Part shown: positions 46,341 through 58,795 of the stretch, in pieces | How positions within the stretch are numbered: position 1 is the first letter of the stretch | Layout of the letters: every line of letters begins with the position of its first letter | DNA from: Jonesiaceae bacterium BS-20 | GTDB taxonomy: Bacteria; Actinomycetota; Actinomycetes; Actinomycetales; Cellulomonadaceae | Direction: 5' to 3' | Assembly (NCBI GenBank): GCA_039995105.1 | Contig: CP146203.1 | Location: 2,542,001-2,606,000, forward strand | DNA: 64,000 bases | Position numbers and translations under genes: made by a program | The notes under the pieces: generated by a model | The model's input: only the letters and a program-made list of their open reading frames with translations | Told to the model about the DNA's origin: nothing | Databases searched by the model: none

Positions 46341-47570
46341 TTACTTATCGGTGTTTCCTGACAGCGCACTCTGTGCTGCTGCAGAAACTGAGCTGCCTTC
46401 AAATTCCCAGTGCCAAGGCTCTTCCTTGCCGTTGCCACGTTGGGCCCAGGAAGGCGAAATCCATCCGTACTTGGAACCGTTTTGCACGAGCCAGTTGCGT
46501 TCCGCGGTTCCCCACTGGGCAACCTTTCCACGCAGGTCCAGAGCAAGGCCCCAACCGTGGTTGGAACGTCCCGGGGTCGCGGCCAAGTATCCCTTGTTTG
46601 CCTTGGTGACTACTTGAGAAGCGTAGGAACGGTAGGAGTCGGTCAAACCGATGTCATGACCAAATGTTGCCTTGAATTCATCGTTCAGGAGTTCCAACAT
46701 CAGTGCAGCATCCGCGCGGGCCATGTGTCCCTTGGCGAAACTCAAAGAGGACAATGCCGAGGCCGGGATTTGACCGTTGGAGTAACCGGCAGTCGAATCG
46801 GCCAAAGTCTCGGCTTCGCGCCAGGCATCGGCAAACTCTTGTGCCTTAATCTCGTCAACCGAAGTTACAAGCACAAGTCCCTCGGCACCCAACAGCGCCT
46901 CAAGGGCGAGCGTTGCTTCCTCAATATCAGCAAGGGTGACAACGGCGGGGGCGTCGGCTGGTTCTTCAGCGGGAGCATCGTTTGCTGACTCATCCTGCTT
47001 CGCTGTCTCCGGCTGGGCTTCCTCAGTGGGCTGCGTTTGCTCGGTTTCAGCGGAAGGAGTGTCGCCATCAAGTGCCGCTAGATTCGCTTGGGCCTGCTCT
47101 TCACCTTCAGGCACGGCCGCGAGGTCTGCACGGCTTTGATCACGGGAGGCCGAATCGTTGCGCCCGGTAAGTTCGTTTATGAGGGCAGGGTCTTGGGCTT
47201 GGCTGAAACTTGCAACCAACTCTTCCAAGTCCTTGCGTGCAGCGAGTACCTCTGGGGACTCAGCTGCGATGGTGTCTGCCACGGTAATTAGTTCTGCCGC
47301 AGCCATGATTGCCACTTCTTCTTCCGATGCTGCGACAGCGTCACCCTGGTCTGGAGTACCAAGGCCGGTCAGCGTAGGTGCCGGAGTTGAGAAGGGTTCT
47401 GCGGTAATGCTTGGTTGGTCGCTGTTGTAGACCGCTGCAACAGCGGTCACCGCAATTACGGATCCTAGAGCCGCCGCAGTTGCTGCGAAGCTGACTCTCA
47501 TCTTGAATCGTGAGGTGCGCTTGTGCTTTTCGATGGCGTGAAGTTCGCGCCGTGTACTGCCTACTGCCAT
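46341..47570 (-). CDS. M15 family D-alanyl-D-alanine carboxypeptidase (VanY-like), anchored
   Basis: 409 residues from ATG 47570, chosen for RBS AAGGAT at 8 nt. A basic N-terminus and a membrane/signal segment (about 24-46) precede a ~220-residue Ala/Glu/Gln-rich spacer and the peptidase domain (about 275-395). Zinc ligands and catalytic residues are visible in RSNHGWGLALDL and EPWHWEFEG. It trims the terminal D-Ala of peptidoglycan stem peptides outside the cell. The 5' leader is ~300 nt and contains a strong hairpin at 47704-47736. Confidence 0.9.
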   Translation of the reverse strand: MAVGSTRRELHAIEKHKRTSRFKMRVSFAATAAALGSVIAVTAVAAVYNSDQPSITAEPFSTPAPTLTGLGTPDQGDAVAASEEEVAIMAAAELITVADTIAAESPEVLAARKDLEELVASFSQAQDPALINELTGRNDSASRDQSRADLAAVPEGEEQAQANLAALDGDTPSAETEQTQPTEEAQPETAKQDESANDAPAEEPADAPAVVTLADIEEATLALEALLGAEGLVLVTSVDEIKAQEFADAWREAETLADSTAGYSNGQIPASALSSLSFAKGHMARADAALMLELLNDEFKATFGHDIGLTDSYRSYASQVVTKANKGYLAATPGRSNHGWGLALDLRGKVAQWGTAERNWLVQNGSKYGWISPSWAQRGNGKEEPWHWEFEGSSVSAAAQSALSGNTDK

Positions 47571-47915
47571 TGAGTAAAATCCTTGCGGCAACGCATCCAG
47601 TCGCCTTGGGGTTGGGGGTTTGTAGCTAGATGCAGACGGGTTACTCGGTGTTGCAAAGAGAAGAACCTCTACCAGAGTGACGTATGAGTCCGAGCTTTGT
47701 CACGGTTCTATAACAGTTTCTTCTGTTAGCAGAACCTAACGCGCCCTTACTTTGGCTCACTTCAGCGTCGCATCCGAGCCGGAGCGGAGGCAAGAGTTTA
47801 CAAGTGAGGCGAGCGTAACCATTTTGGATCACACCCGCCCCACCTGCTGAGTTACCGCAACTGTGCCCGTATTTGTGACCTACTAGTGGTCAGTTTTTCC
47901 CGCCCGGCTTTAGAT
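47571..47915. promoter_or_regulatory. Intergenic leader with two hairpins
   Basis: No gene. On the minus strand GGTTCT-GC-TAACAG pairs with CTGTTA-T-AGAACC (47704-47736), in the probable leader of the M15 gene. TGACC-T-ACT/AGTGGTCA (47876-47892) lies 24 nt past the MFS stop and may terminate it. A c-di-AMP riboswitch was considered and not supported. Confidence 0.4.
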
Positions 47916-49598
47916 TTATTTCCCGATGCCTGTTGTTGGGGCTGGTTCTTTGGCGCGCTTTACGCGTTCCTCGGCCTGGAGCACGTGCTCGATCGCGGTC
48001 GATCCGACGGGCTCGGCCAGTTGCTCTTCGATCGATTCGATTGTGGTTGCGAGCGGCTTTTGTTTCAAGAAGAACAGCACGATCGCCGAGAGCAATGCTA
48101 GCGGGACCAGCCACAGGTAAATAGGCATGAGCGCCTCGTTGTAGGCCGTGACAATCGGCAGTTTCACTTCCGGAGGCAGTCCGTGCACCATGGCCGGGGT
48201 GAACGAACTCGTGTCTCCCACTTGCTCGGCCATCGGTCCCAGATGGCTTGCAACGAGGTCTAGCAATCGGTTAGCAAACAGGGATCCAACTACCGCAGAC
48301 CCCAATGTGGCGCCCACCTGACGGAAGTAGTTGTTGGCGGCCGTTGCGGTGCCTACGTGCCGGAGCGGGAAGGAGTTTTGAACAATGAGAGTCAAGATCT
48401 GCATGGACAGGCCCAGTCCCGTGCCAACCACCCCTAGGAAGATACAGATGACCACGATTGAGGTGTCCACCTTGATGGTGGCCATGAGTAGCATGCCGAT
48501 GGTCAAGATGAACGACCCCAAGATGGGCATGGTCTTGTATTTACCCGTGCGGCTGACCACAATACCGCTGACGATTGAGGCCACGAGCAAGAACGCCATC
48601 ATGGGTGTCATGAGCAAACCTGCGATGGTCGCACTGTAGCCACCGGCCATTTGCAGGTAGGTGGGCATGTAGCCGATAGCGCCAAACATTGCGATTCCGG
48701 CGGCGAGCGCGGAGATCGTGGTCAAGATGAAGTTGCGGTCCTTGAATAGGAATAGCGGCATGATCGGGTTCTGCGCCTTTGACTGCGACCAGATAAAGGC
48801 TGCCGTTGACAGCGCTGCTATGACGATCATCGAGATGATCGTTGTCGAACCCCACGAGTACTGGCTACCGCCCCAGGTCAGGGTCAGGACTATCGCGGTT
48901 GTCGCTACCGAGATCAGTGCCATACCCAAGTAGTCGAGCTTTGGCTTTTCCTTCAGGACCGGACGCGGAATCTTCAGGAACGCAATCGTTGCCGCAAGGG
49001 CGAGTGCTCCAAGTGGAAGGTTGATCCAAAACGCCCAACGCCAGCCGGGGCCCTCCGTGAACCAACCACCGAGTAGCGGACCCGCAACCGAAGACACCGC
49101 AAATACGGCGCCCATGATGCCCATGTACTTGCCGCGTTCCCGCGCGGGGATGACATCTGCGATGGCGGCCTGGGACAGAATCATCAGCCCTCCGCCGCCA
49201 AGCCCTTGGATTGCCCGGGCGATGATCAGCGTTGGCATATCTTGCGCGAGTGCACCGACTAGCGATCCGGCGACGAAGATCAGGATCGCAGCGATCAACA
49301 GTGGCTTGCGCCCTAGCAGATCACTGAGTTTGCCGTAGATGGGCATGGTGATCGTTGCCGCCAAGATGAACGCGGTGATCACCCACGTCATGTGTTCCAC
49401 ACCGTTGAGCTCCCCAACCAGGGTTGGAAGCGCGCTCGAAAGTACGGTCTGGTTGAGCGCAGACAAGAGTTGGGTCACCATCAAACCGGCAAATAAAAGT
49501 TTGATCGATTGCACGGGCGCGTTAGACACCGGGACGGTAGTCGCCGGAGCCTGGGTGCTGTTTGGGTCTGGCACGGTTGCGGGCTGAGGGGAACTCAT
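47916..49598 (-). CDS. DHA2 family MFS multidrug transporter (copy A)
   Basis: 560 residues with 14 hydrophobic segments, the EmrB/QacA layout. ALNQTVLSSALPTL in segment 1, GKLSDLLGRKPLL after segment 2 (motif A) and [19 protein letters not shown] are present. It exports drugs using the proton gradient. The ATG overlaps the stop of the upstream tetR gene by 4 bp, so the repressor and pump form one operon. It is a paralogue of the MFS at 55026-56774. Confidence 0.92.
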   Translation of the reverse strand: MSSPQPATVPDPNSTQAPATTVPVSNAPVQSIKLLFAGLMVTQLLSALNQTVLSSALPTLVGELNGVEHMTWVITAFILAATITMPIYGKLSDLLGRKPLLIAAILIFVAGSLVGALAQDMPTLIIARAIQGLGGGGLMILSQAAIADVIPARERGKYMGIMGAVFAVSSVAGPLLGGWFTEGPGWRWAFWINLPLGALALAATIAFLKIPRPVLKEKPKLDYLGMALISVATTAIVLTLTWGGSQYSWGSTTIISMIVIAALSTAAFIWSQSKAQNPIMPLFLFKDRNFILTTISALAAGIAMFGAIGYMPTYLQMAGGYSATIAGLLMTPMMAFLLVASIVSGIVVSRTGKYKTMPILGSFILTIGMLLMATIKVDTSIVVICIFLGVVGTGLGLSMQILTLIVQNSFPLRHVGTATAANNYFRQVGATLGSAVVGSLFANRLLDLVASHLGPMAEQVGDTSSFTPAMVHGLPPEVKLPIVTAYNEALMPIYLWLVPLALLSAIVLFFLKQKPLATTIESIEEQLAEPVGSTAIEHVLQAEERVKRAKEPAPTTGIGK

Positions 49599-50227
49599 AA
49601 CGTCTCTTTCAAAATTCTGTTGAAGATCTCTACGGACTCTGCCACTTTTTCAACGGGGGGCGAGAGCAGATCAAAGGGAGCGCGTTCGTAGGTGAACCTA
49701 AACGCGCTGCCGGCCAAGACGATCAAGGCGCGGGCCGAGTCTTGAGCGTCCGGCTGAGTTTTGAGCGCCTCGTCTTGGAGGATTCCCGTGTCAAAGTTGG
49801 ACACGATTGCCTCCTGGACCGCGCTCTCGCACGCGCTCATGTGGGCGCGCATGCGGTCCTTGCTTTCCGGCAGTAGATCAAAGATTTCTTTGCGGTGTGC
49901 AAACGTTGAACCGTCCACAATGCTGTCCCGGACTACCTCATGCATGAGCGTGAGAACCCGGTTAAATAATCCTCTTGTGCCGCCCTGAGCAAGAGCGCTG
50001 AGCTGCTCGAGGCGCACTTGGGGCGGGTGAATTCCAAGGACGGCGTCTTCCTTGGATCGGTAATAGTTGAAGAACGTGCGCGCGGAAACACCGGCCTTGC
50101 GGGAAATCGCCTCTACGGTTGCGCTGGCTGGACCATCCTGCAACGTCAACTCATATGCGGCACGGTGAATCGCACGCAAAGCGTCGACCCTATTTTGTTG
50201 TCTGCGGGAAAGTTCTGGACCGGTCAC
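49595..50227 (-). CDS. TetR family regulator (copy A)
   Basis: 210 residues from GTG 50227. The N-terminal HTH (TVEAISRKAGVSARTFFNYY, then RSKEDAVLG) is intact, with a variable ligand domain after it. First gene of the tetR-MFS operon; divergent from the RND pump at 50406. An inverted repeat ACTTG-CA-CAAGT (50253-50264) lies 26 bp before the start. The HTH is very similar to that of the second TetR (54227). Confidence 0.9.
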   Translation of the reverse strand: MTGPELSRRQQNRVDALRAIHRAAYELTLQDGPASATVEAISRKAGVSARTFFNYYRSKEDAVLGIHPPQVRLEQLSALAQGGTRGLFNRVLTLMHEVVRDSIVDGSTFAHRKEIFDLLPESKDRMRAHMSACESAVQEAIVSNFDTGILQDEALKTQPDAQDSARALIVLAGSAFRFTYERAPFDLLSPPVEKVAESVEIFNRILKETL

Positions 50228-50252
50228 TCACTAAGACTATGCATTAATGCAA

Positions 50253-50264
50253 ACTTGCACAAGT
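50253..50264. promoter_or_regulatory. Candidate TetR operator A
   Basis: ACTTG-CA-CAAGT inverted repeat in the tetR/RND divergent region, flanked by TGCAAA and TGTAAA. It shares the TTGCAC string with the sites before the second tetR. Confidence 0.5.
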
Positions 50265-50405
50265 GTAAACTTTAAGGATGTGTGCCACACTGTTTATTGG
50301 AACTCTTACCTCGCCATTTCGGTTAGACCGGTAGAACCGCTAGGGATTGTTGTCCCCCTTATGTCCACGCCATTGGCCGTATTCGTAACAACTTGAGGAT
50401 TCACT

Positions 50406-53400
50406 ATGGGTAAACTCGCCCAATACTCGTTGGCTAACCGCGCAGCCATCGCCCTGTTCACTCTCATCATCGCCATTGGTGGAGTTATTTCGATGGGTAG
50501 TTTGAAGCAGGAACTCATTCCTTCCATTTCTATTCCACAGGTTGCCGTTGTCACGGTGGTACCCGGCGCTAGCCCCGAGATCATAGACCAACAGGTCTCC
50601 GTGCCGCTCAGCCGCGCACTCGAGAACATTGCTGGTGTAGAAACCGTAACCGCTGTTTCCTCAACCAACGTTGCTACGGTGACGCTCGGAACCGAGTTCG
50701 GCTTGGACCAGATCTCCCTCAAGGCCGAGATCAAGAACGTCGTCGAAGAGGTGAGCGGCCTCCCGGAAAACGCCATGGAACCTCAAGTAATCTTTGGCTC
50801 CACGGCGGACCTACCGGTCCTCTACTTCACCGCTTCCTCCGACGCGGACATTGCACAGCTCTCAAGTTCCATGCAGAACGTTGCGATCCCGGAGATCTCC
50901 CGGATCGACGGTGTACGAAACGTAACCCTCCAGGGAGGCCTAACCCAGCGGATCGTGATCACCCCAAACCCTGAGGCTCTCGCCACCGGTATCACCCCCA
51001 CCGACCTGCAGAACGCGCTCGAGGCAAACGGCACCCAGATCCCTGCCGGGACGGTAATCACGGATGACCAAGGTTCGCTGGCGGTCCAAGCAGGCACCCT
51101 GATCACCTCGGTCAAGGACATTGCCGCTCTTCCCGTGCTGAGCGAGTCTGGAGTCTCCACCGTTGGCGACCTAGCAAGTGTGGAGTTGGTTAACGAGGAC
51201 CCCACCTCGATCACCCGCACCAACGGCCAAGAGTCACTTTCGCTTTCTATCACCGCCGTTCCGGACGCGGACATCGTTGCACTGTCCCACACCATCGTGG
51301 ATACCCTGCCGCAGCTTGCTGAGAAGGCCGGAGACAACACCGAGTTCACCATTGTCTCTGACCAGGCCCCATTCATCGAGGAGTCCATCAAGGACCTCGC
51401 CATCGAGGGCGGCTTAGGACTGGTCTTTGCGGTTGCGGTCATTTTGCTATTCCTCATGTCCGCCCGGTCAACTTTGGTTACCGCAGTCTCAATTCCGTTG
51501 TCCGTCTTGGTGACCTTCATTGGATTGAACGTTGGCGGCTATTCGCTCAACATGCTTACCCTTGGCGCGCTAACCATTTCAATCGGTCGCGTCGTTGATG
51601 ACTCGATTGTGGTGATCGAGAACATCAAACGGCACCTCAGCTACGGAACCGAGAAAAAGCAAGCCATCCTAGTAGCGGTCAAGGAAGTTGCCAGCGCAAT
51701 TACGGCATCGACCCTGACAACCATCATGGTGTTCATCCCCATCGCCATTGTGGGAGGCATGGTTGGTGAACTCTTCCGTCCGTTTGCGCTGACCGTAGCC
51801 ATTGCCATGGGTTCCTCGCTCTTGGTCGCGCTAACCATTGTTCCGGTGCTTGCGTACTGGTTCTTGCCGCAGCCCAAGACCTCCGAGGCCCCTGCCGAAA
51901 TTCAAGCTAAGGCGCACGCCAAGGAGGAAAATTCCTTCCTCCAGCGGGCCTATATCCCAATGCTGCGAGGCACTCAGCGCCGCCCCGTCTTCACCATCGT
52001 GGTTTCCGTGGCGTTACTCGTTGGATCCCTCACGCTTATTCCAACGCTCAAGACCGACTTCTTGGGTAACACCGGCCAAAACGCGATCGCGGTCATGCAA
52101 GAGTTTGACTCCGGCGCGGACCTCGACACCATTGACGAGGGCGCCACCGCAACCGAACAGACCCTCTTGGGGATCAAGGGCGTTGAAGACGTACTGTTCA
52201 CCGTCTCAACCGGAGGCGGGGACCCCATGGCTGCACTGTTTGGTGGCGGCAGCACCACCGCGCAGTTCCAGGTCACAACCGACCCGGATGCGGATCAAGC
52301 AGCACTGGCACAGGAAATTTCCGATCGTTTAGCCGAGTTACCACTGGCGGATACCATTTCTTCAGGCGCCGATGCCATGGGCTTTGGCTCGTCAGCGGTC
52401 GATGTTCAGATCATGGCCGTCGATGATCCCGATGCATTGGGTGAGGCCACCGACCAGATCATGGCAACGCTGGGCGAGCTCGAACATGCCGGCGAAATTA
52501 CCAATAACCGGGCAGAGGTTACCCCCAACATCCAGTTGACGGTAAACCGCGAGGCCGCAGCACAGGCAGGACTCACGGAAATCCAGGTCTCCGGCATGGT
52601 TGCTTCAATGCTCAATGAGACCGCCGTCCAGAGTGTTCGGGTGGATAACAAGTCCGTCCAGATCTATATTGATAACGGCATGCGGATCTCCACGCTCACC
52701 GACCTGGAAAATCTCGTGCTGCCAACCCCAGCCGGCATGATTCCGCTAACCGAAATAGCGGAAGTTGAGCAGGTCAATAGTCCTTCGACCGTACGCCGGG
52801 TACAAGGTGAACTGAGCGCGACCGTCTCAATCGTTCCGGCATCGGGAGAGCTTTCCAAGGCCACAACCGAAATTAACACGGCCCTCGAAAAGCTGGACCT
52901 GCCAACCGGAGTCAGCTACGAGATTGGTGGCGTAAGCGCCCAGCAAACAGAGGCATTTGAGCAACTTGGTCTTGCCATGCTGATCGCAATCGCGATCGTG
53001 TACGCGCTGATGGTGCTGACCTTTAGGTCGCTCATACAACCGCTTATCCTCATGGTTTCGGTGCCGTTTGCGGCAATCGGAGCGATCGTTGCACTGCTGG
53101 TCACGGGCACCCCCTTGGGCGTTGCCTCGCTCATTGGCCTGCTCATGCTGATTGGCATTGTGGTCACCAACGCCATTGTGCTTATGGACCTTATTAACCA
53201 GTACCGCGAGCAGGGGCAAAACGTTCACGATGCCGTACTGCACGGCTCCCGTCAGCGTCTGCGTCCCATCTTGATGACCGCAATCGCAACAATCTTCGCG
53301 CTCATCCCCATGGCCTTTGGATTCACCGGTTCAACCGGATTCATCTCCAAGGACCTTGCGGTGGTAGTCATTGGTGGTCTCATCTCCTCAACCGCCCTCA

Positions 53401-53528
53401 CCTTGATCTTGGTACCGGTTCTGTACCGCATGATTGAGGGCGCAAAGGAACGCCGCCACCACAAGAAGGCGCACGCCGCAGCACCGGAAGCAGCGGTTCA
53501 ACCGGCTGCTGACGCTACTACCGAATAG
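50406..53528 (+). CDS. RND family multidrug efflux pump (HAE1/SwrC-like)
   Basis: 1040 residues, AcrB-length. Twelve membrane segments in the 1+5, 1+5 pattern enclose two large external domains. ELIPSISIPQVAV after segment 1, the proton-relay Asp pair in IGRVVDDSIVVIEN (about 395-398), and the second-half ISTALPTL-type helices are present. In Gram-positive bacteria such pumps (e.g. SwrC) work without an outer-membrane channel; no adaptor gene is next to it. A terminator lies at 53587-53620. It sits between two TetR/MFS operons and may share their regulators. Confidence 0.93.
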   Translation: MGKLAQYSLANRAAIALFTLIIAIGGVISMGSLKQELIPSISIPQVAVVTVVPGASPEIIDQQVSVPLSRALENIAGVETVTAVSSTNVATVTLGTEFGLDQISLKAEIKNVVEEVSGLPENAMEPQVIFGSTADLPVLYFTASSDADIAQLSSSMQNVAIPEISRIDGVRNVTLQGGLTQRIVITPNPEALATGITPTDLQNALEANGTQIPAGTVITDDQGSLAVQAGTLITSVKDIAALPVLSESGVSTVGDLASVELVNEDPTSITRTNGQESLSLSITAVPDADIVALSHTIVDTLPQLAEKAGDNTEFTIVSDQAPFIEESIKDLAIEGGLGLVFAVAVILLFLMSARSTLVTAVSIPLSVLVTFIGLNVGGYSLNMLTLGALTISIGRVVDDSIVVIENIKRHLSYGTEKKQAILVAVKEVASAITASTLTTIMVFIPIAIVGGMVGELFRPFALTVAIAMGSSLLVALTIVPVLAYWFLPQPKTSEAPAEIQAKAHAKEENSFLQRAYIPMLRGTQRRPVFTIVVSVALLVGSLTLIPTLKTDFLGNTGQNAIAVMQEFDSGADLDTIDEGATATEQTLLGIKGVEDVLFTVSTGGGDPMAALFGGGSTTAQFQVTTDPDADQAALAQEISDRLAELPLADTISSGADAMGFGSSAVDVQIMAVDDPDALGEATDQIMATLGELEHAGEITNNRAEVTPNIQLTVNREAAAQAGLTEIQVSGMVASMLNETAVQSVRVDNKSVQIYIDNGMRISTLTDLENLVLPTPAGMIPLTEIAEVEQVNSPSTVRRVQGELSATVSIVPASGELSKATTEINTALEKLDLPTGVSYEIGGVSAQQTEAFEQLGLAMLIAIAIVYALMVLTFRSLIQPLILMVSVPFAAIGAIVALLVTGTPLGVASLIGLLMLIGIVVTNAIVLMDLINQYREQGQNVHDAVLHGSRQRLRPILMTAIATIFALIPMAFGFTGSTGFISKDLAVVVIGGLISSTALTLILVPVLYRMIEGAKERRHHKKAHAAAPEAAVQPAADATTE

Positions 53529-53586
53529 GACCGGCAGATAACCATGACGGCAGTGCTTATCCAACGCGGTTTGGTCTAGTACGGTA

Positions 53587-53625
53587 GTGCGGGGCAAGGG
53601 TTCATTCCCTTGCCCCGCACTATTT
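53587..53625 (+). terminator. Intrinsic terminator of the RND gene
   Basis: 14-nt arms GTGCGGGGCAAGGG and CCCTTGCCCCGCAC around a 6-nt loop, then TATTTG. The RBS of the next gene follows at once. Confidence 0.8.
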
Positions 53626-53640
53626 GATGAGGAGCTAAAG

Positions 53641-54132
53641 ATGACTACCGCCAAGATCCACCTGCACTGGGCACTGCGCATGGTTTTTCTGGTTGTAGGA
53701 CTTACCCTCCCCGCGCTGGCACTGTTCGGATTCACCCGCGATCCAAATGCCGGCACCGAGGTATTTGCCAATATCTCCTTCGCGGTTGGCGCCGCAATCT
53801 CTCTGGCTTTTGCCTGCGCCTACCACCAGGTTGAAGTGGTCCCGGATGCCCTGACGCTCCGATATTTTCCGGTATACCGCAAGACAATCCCCCACTCGGA
53901 GATCAGTTTTTACAGTTTCAGCGATCAACCGGTGTCCCCCATGCGCTACGGAGGGACTGGCCTGCAGCTCTCTCGAGGTGGGCTTGCCCTGACCAACCGC
54001 AAGGGCTACGTCCTGCGGCTGGAACTGATCACCGGCCACAAATACACCATTGCGTTCAGAGACCGCGCCGAGAGTGCCCAGCTCCAGAATCTCTTGCAAG
54101 AAAAGACTAGGCACGTCCCCCAGTTGCCGTAA
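53641..54132 (+). CDS. Hypothetical two-segment membrane protein
   Basis: 163 residues from ATG 53641 (RBS GAGGAG 7 nt upstream; a longer frame would run through the RND terminator). Two hydrophobic segments (about 10-28 and 38-57) are followed by a ~100-residue soluble PH-like domain (VVPDALTLRYFPVYRKTIPH, then SEISFYS). A bacterial PH/DUF-type membrane protein is plausible; family not certain. Confidence 0.65.
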   Translation: MTTAKIHLHWALRMVFLVVGLTLPALALFGFTRDPNAGTEVFANISFAVGAAISLAFACAYHQVEVVPDALTLRYFPVYRKTIPHSEISFYSFSDQPVSPMRYGGTGLQLSRGGLALTNRKGYVLRLELITGHKYTIAFRDRAESAQLQNLLQEKTRHVPQLP

Positions 54133-54190
54133 CCTCTGCTCCGGCACCTGTCCCGCCAGTGTCTGGTGTCCCACTTTTGCTGCTTTCGAT

Positions 54191-54226
54191 TTTGCACAAA
54201 TAGCAAATAGTGCAAAGATTTACTTT

Positions 54227-54242
<16 letters not shown>
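54191..54242. promoter_or_regulatory. Candidate TetR operator B
   Basis: TTTGCAC (54191-54197) and its complement GTGCAAA (54210-54216) form an inverted repeat before the second tetR; a further GTGCAAA at 54236-54242 lies at the start of the coding region. Confidence 0.5.
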
Positions 54243-56774
<2,532 letters not shown>

Positions 56775-56797
56775 TTGGCGCCAAGGTAGGTCATAAT

Positions 56798-56838
56798 AGT
56801 GCGTGCCTGGTTCTCAAACCGGGCACGCACTTTTTTGT
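56798..56838 (+). terminator. Intrinsic terminator of MFS copy B
   Basis: AGTGCGTGCC-T-GGTT pairs with AACC-G-GGCACGCACT, then TTTTTTG. Confidence 0.9.
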
Positions 56839-57238
56839 TTCTGTCTACCTGCCACATTGTGGTTTAACGGCAGCTTCCCAGCCAAATCCTAAGTTCTACC
56901 CAACCAACGCAAACAACTTTTCGGTTAGCAACCACACTTACTCAACTAGGTCCAGATGGAACCCGGGGTGGGGTTCAACGGGTTGGGGTTCACCTGAGTT
57001 GCACATCCCTAGGTATCTTGGCTCCTTGTTGTCGACACATCTGGTCTTGACTCGAGTTTCGACTTTTTTAGTCGCTTTGTATTTGAGCCCAGACTACGTT
57101 TTAAACAGGTTCTTTAAGACTACTTGGGCCACTTCTGTCAGCTATGGCTGAGCTTTGATTTGATGGCCTCCAGTGGAGTTGGACCTTGCCGTCATGGTCA
57201 TAACGCATTGACCGTAATTAGAGAAGCCGCACCGGATT
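56839..57238. other. Intergenic region holding an rlmN fragment copy
   Basis: No gene. Bases 56948-56993 match rlmN positions 57541-57586 at 45 of 46 bases in the same strand orientation. The match is edged by CAACTAGGT and ACCTGAGTTG, which are near-complementary. The rest shows no structure I can name. Confidence 0.8.
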
Positions 57239-57306
57239 GACTTTGGCAGATCGCTCCCGACTCTGCTGGTTCAAACCAGTAAGCTCGGGGGCGATCTGCC
57301 AAAGTC
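57239..57306. repeat. 68-nt fold-back element
   Basis: 22-nt arms (57239-57260 and 57285-57306, starting GACTTTGGCAGATCGC) match at all but one position, with an inner CTGG/CCAG hairpin in the loop. No T-run adjoins it, and it is 38 nt from the separate rlmN terminator, so it is not obviously a terminator. Confidence 0.7.
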
Positions 57307-57343
57307 GGCTAGGTAGCAAGTTTGTGACTCGATGCCTAACGCA

Positions 57344-57390
57344 GAAATCCGCCGTGCCTAGTCCCGTTGGGGCTCAGCACGGCGGATTTC
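57344..57390 (-). terminator. Terminator of rlmN
   Basis: 14-nt arms GAAATCCGCCGTGC and GCACGGCGGATTTC around 19 nt, 23 nt past the rlmN stop. Confidence 0.8.
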
Positions 57391-57412
57391 CAGAACGACT
57401 GTCAGGCAGAAA

Positions 57413-58720
57413 CTACTCGGTTGCGGCTAGTTGGCCGCAGGCTCCATCGATTTCCTTACCGCGGGTGTCACGCAGGGTGGTGCGCACGCCCTTGGCTTCC
57501 AGACGGTCAATAAATTCTTGGGTGACGTCATCCTCGGATGAGGTCCAGATGGAACCCGGGGTGGGGTTCAACGGGATGGGGTTCACGTGCGCCCAGCCGC
57601 GGCCACGCGCGTTGAGCTTGTCAGCGAGCAGATCCGCGCGCCAACCGTGATCGTTCATGTCCTTGATGAGCGCGTACTCAATCGAAACGCGGCGACCGGT
57701 CTTCTCGTAATACTCGTAGGCGGCATCGAGAGCCTCGTCAGCCTTCCACCGCGAGTTCACGGGAATGAGCTCGTCACGCAGTTCATCGTCCGGTGCGTGC
57801 AGGGATAGCGCAAACGTGAACGGCAGGTTCTCGCCCGCAAGCTTGCGGATAGCCGGAACAAGTCCAACCGTGGAAACCGTAATGCCGCGAGCGCTCATGC
57901 CCAAGCCCTCAGGGGCATCGGCAACCATGCGGTGCACGGCGTTCATCACGCGCTTGTAGTTAGCAAGTGGCTCCCCCATACCCATGAACACAATGTTGTT
58001 CACGCGCTCGGAGTTGTGCCCACCGTCGGTGCGCAGCCCGCCCAGGCCACCCTCAGCAATGACGCGGTTGGCCTGAACAATTTGGTCCAAAATCTCGGCC
58101 GTGGACATGTTGCGGGTCAGGCCCGCCTGCCCGGTCGCACAGAACGGGCAGTTCATGCCGCAACCACATTGGGAGGAGACGCACAGGGTGATCCGGCCCG
58201 GGTAACGCATGAGCACGGACTCAACCAGGGAGCCGTCAAACAGGCGCCACAGGAACTTCACGGTGTCACCGTTGTCCGTGGTCAGCCGCTTGACCTCGGT
58301 CAACAGCTGCGGGAACATCGCGTCAACCAGTTCCTGGCGACGCTCCTTGGGTAGGTCCGTCATGAGCTCAGGGTCGGTCGTGTACCGCTCAAAGTAGTGC
58401 ACGGACAACTGCTTGGCACGGAAGCCCGGCAGGCCCAGCTCCTTGAGCTTGTCCTGACGCTCTTTAAGCGTCAGGTCAGCCAGGTGGGTAGGCGGCTGCG
58501 TCACGCGGCGCCTGGTTGCAAACTCTAGGCGGGGACGGCCATCATCGCCCATAGGCTGAACCCAGCCCTCCGGGGTTGGGCGCACCTGGGCGCGACCCTC
58601 GCTGGCGGACTTCTTAGCGGCGGTCTTTGCCGCGCGCTCACGCAGGGCAGCAATCTTTGCTTCCCGTGCTTGGGCTACGGAAGGTTCTGGGGTTTGGTTT
58701 ACGGCAGTCATCCCTGCCAT
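57413..58720 (-). CDS. rlmN: 23S rRNA (adenine-2503-C2)/tRNA A37 methyltransferase RlmN
   Basis: 435 residues from ATG 58720; GTG 58732 and ATG 58711 are alternatives. The radical-SAM cluster motif [13 protein letters not shown] (CxxxCxxC), [10 protein letters not shown], and the late Cys in [17 protein letters not shown] (the methylated/catalytic Cys position) are intact. The ~80-residue N-terminal extension is rich in Ala, Lys and Arg. RlmN methylates A2503 of 23S rRNA and A37 of some tRNAs using SAM and a 4Fe-4S cluster. A 46-bp piece of this gene is duplicated at 56948-56993. Confidence 0.95.
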   Translation of the reverse strand: MAGMTAVNQTPEPSVAQAREAKIAALRERAAKTAAKKSASEGRAQVRPTPEGWVQPMGDDGRPRLEFATRRRVTQPPTHLADLTLKERQDKLKELGLPGFRAKQLSVHYFERYTTDPELMTDLPKERRQELVDAMFPQLLTEVKRLTTDNGDTVKFLWRLFDGSLVESVLMRYPGRITLCVSSQCGCGMNCPFCATGQAGLTRNMSTAEILDQIVQANRVIAEGGLGGLRTDGGHNSERVNNIVFMGMGEPLANYKRVMNAVHRMVADAPEGLGMSARGITVSTVGLVPAIRKLAGENLPFTFALSLHAPDDELRDELIPVNSRWKADEALDAAYEYYEKTGRRVSIEYALIKDMNDHGWRADLLADKLNARGRGWAHVNPIPLNPTPGSIWTSSEDDVTQEFIDRLEAKGVRTTLRDTRGKEIDGACGQLAATE

Positions 58721-58795
58721 TGTCCCATGCACTTGCGTTCAGCGGACGGAAACGTGAGTGAACTCAATCTACAAACTACACGTGATGCTGAGCAC

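Noticed and set aside
47571-47880. c-di-AMP (ydaO) riboswitch before the M15 carboxypeptidase gene
   Set aside because: A faint AACCCGTC...AGCTA resemblance only; the GGGGAACCC and GGTGAATC segments are missing.
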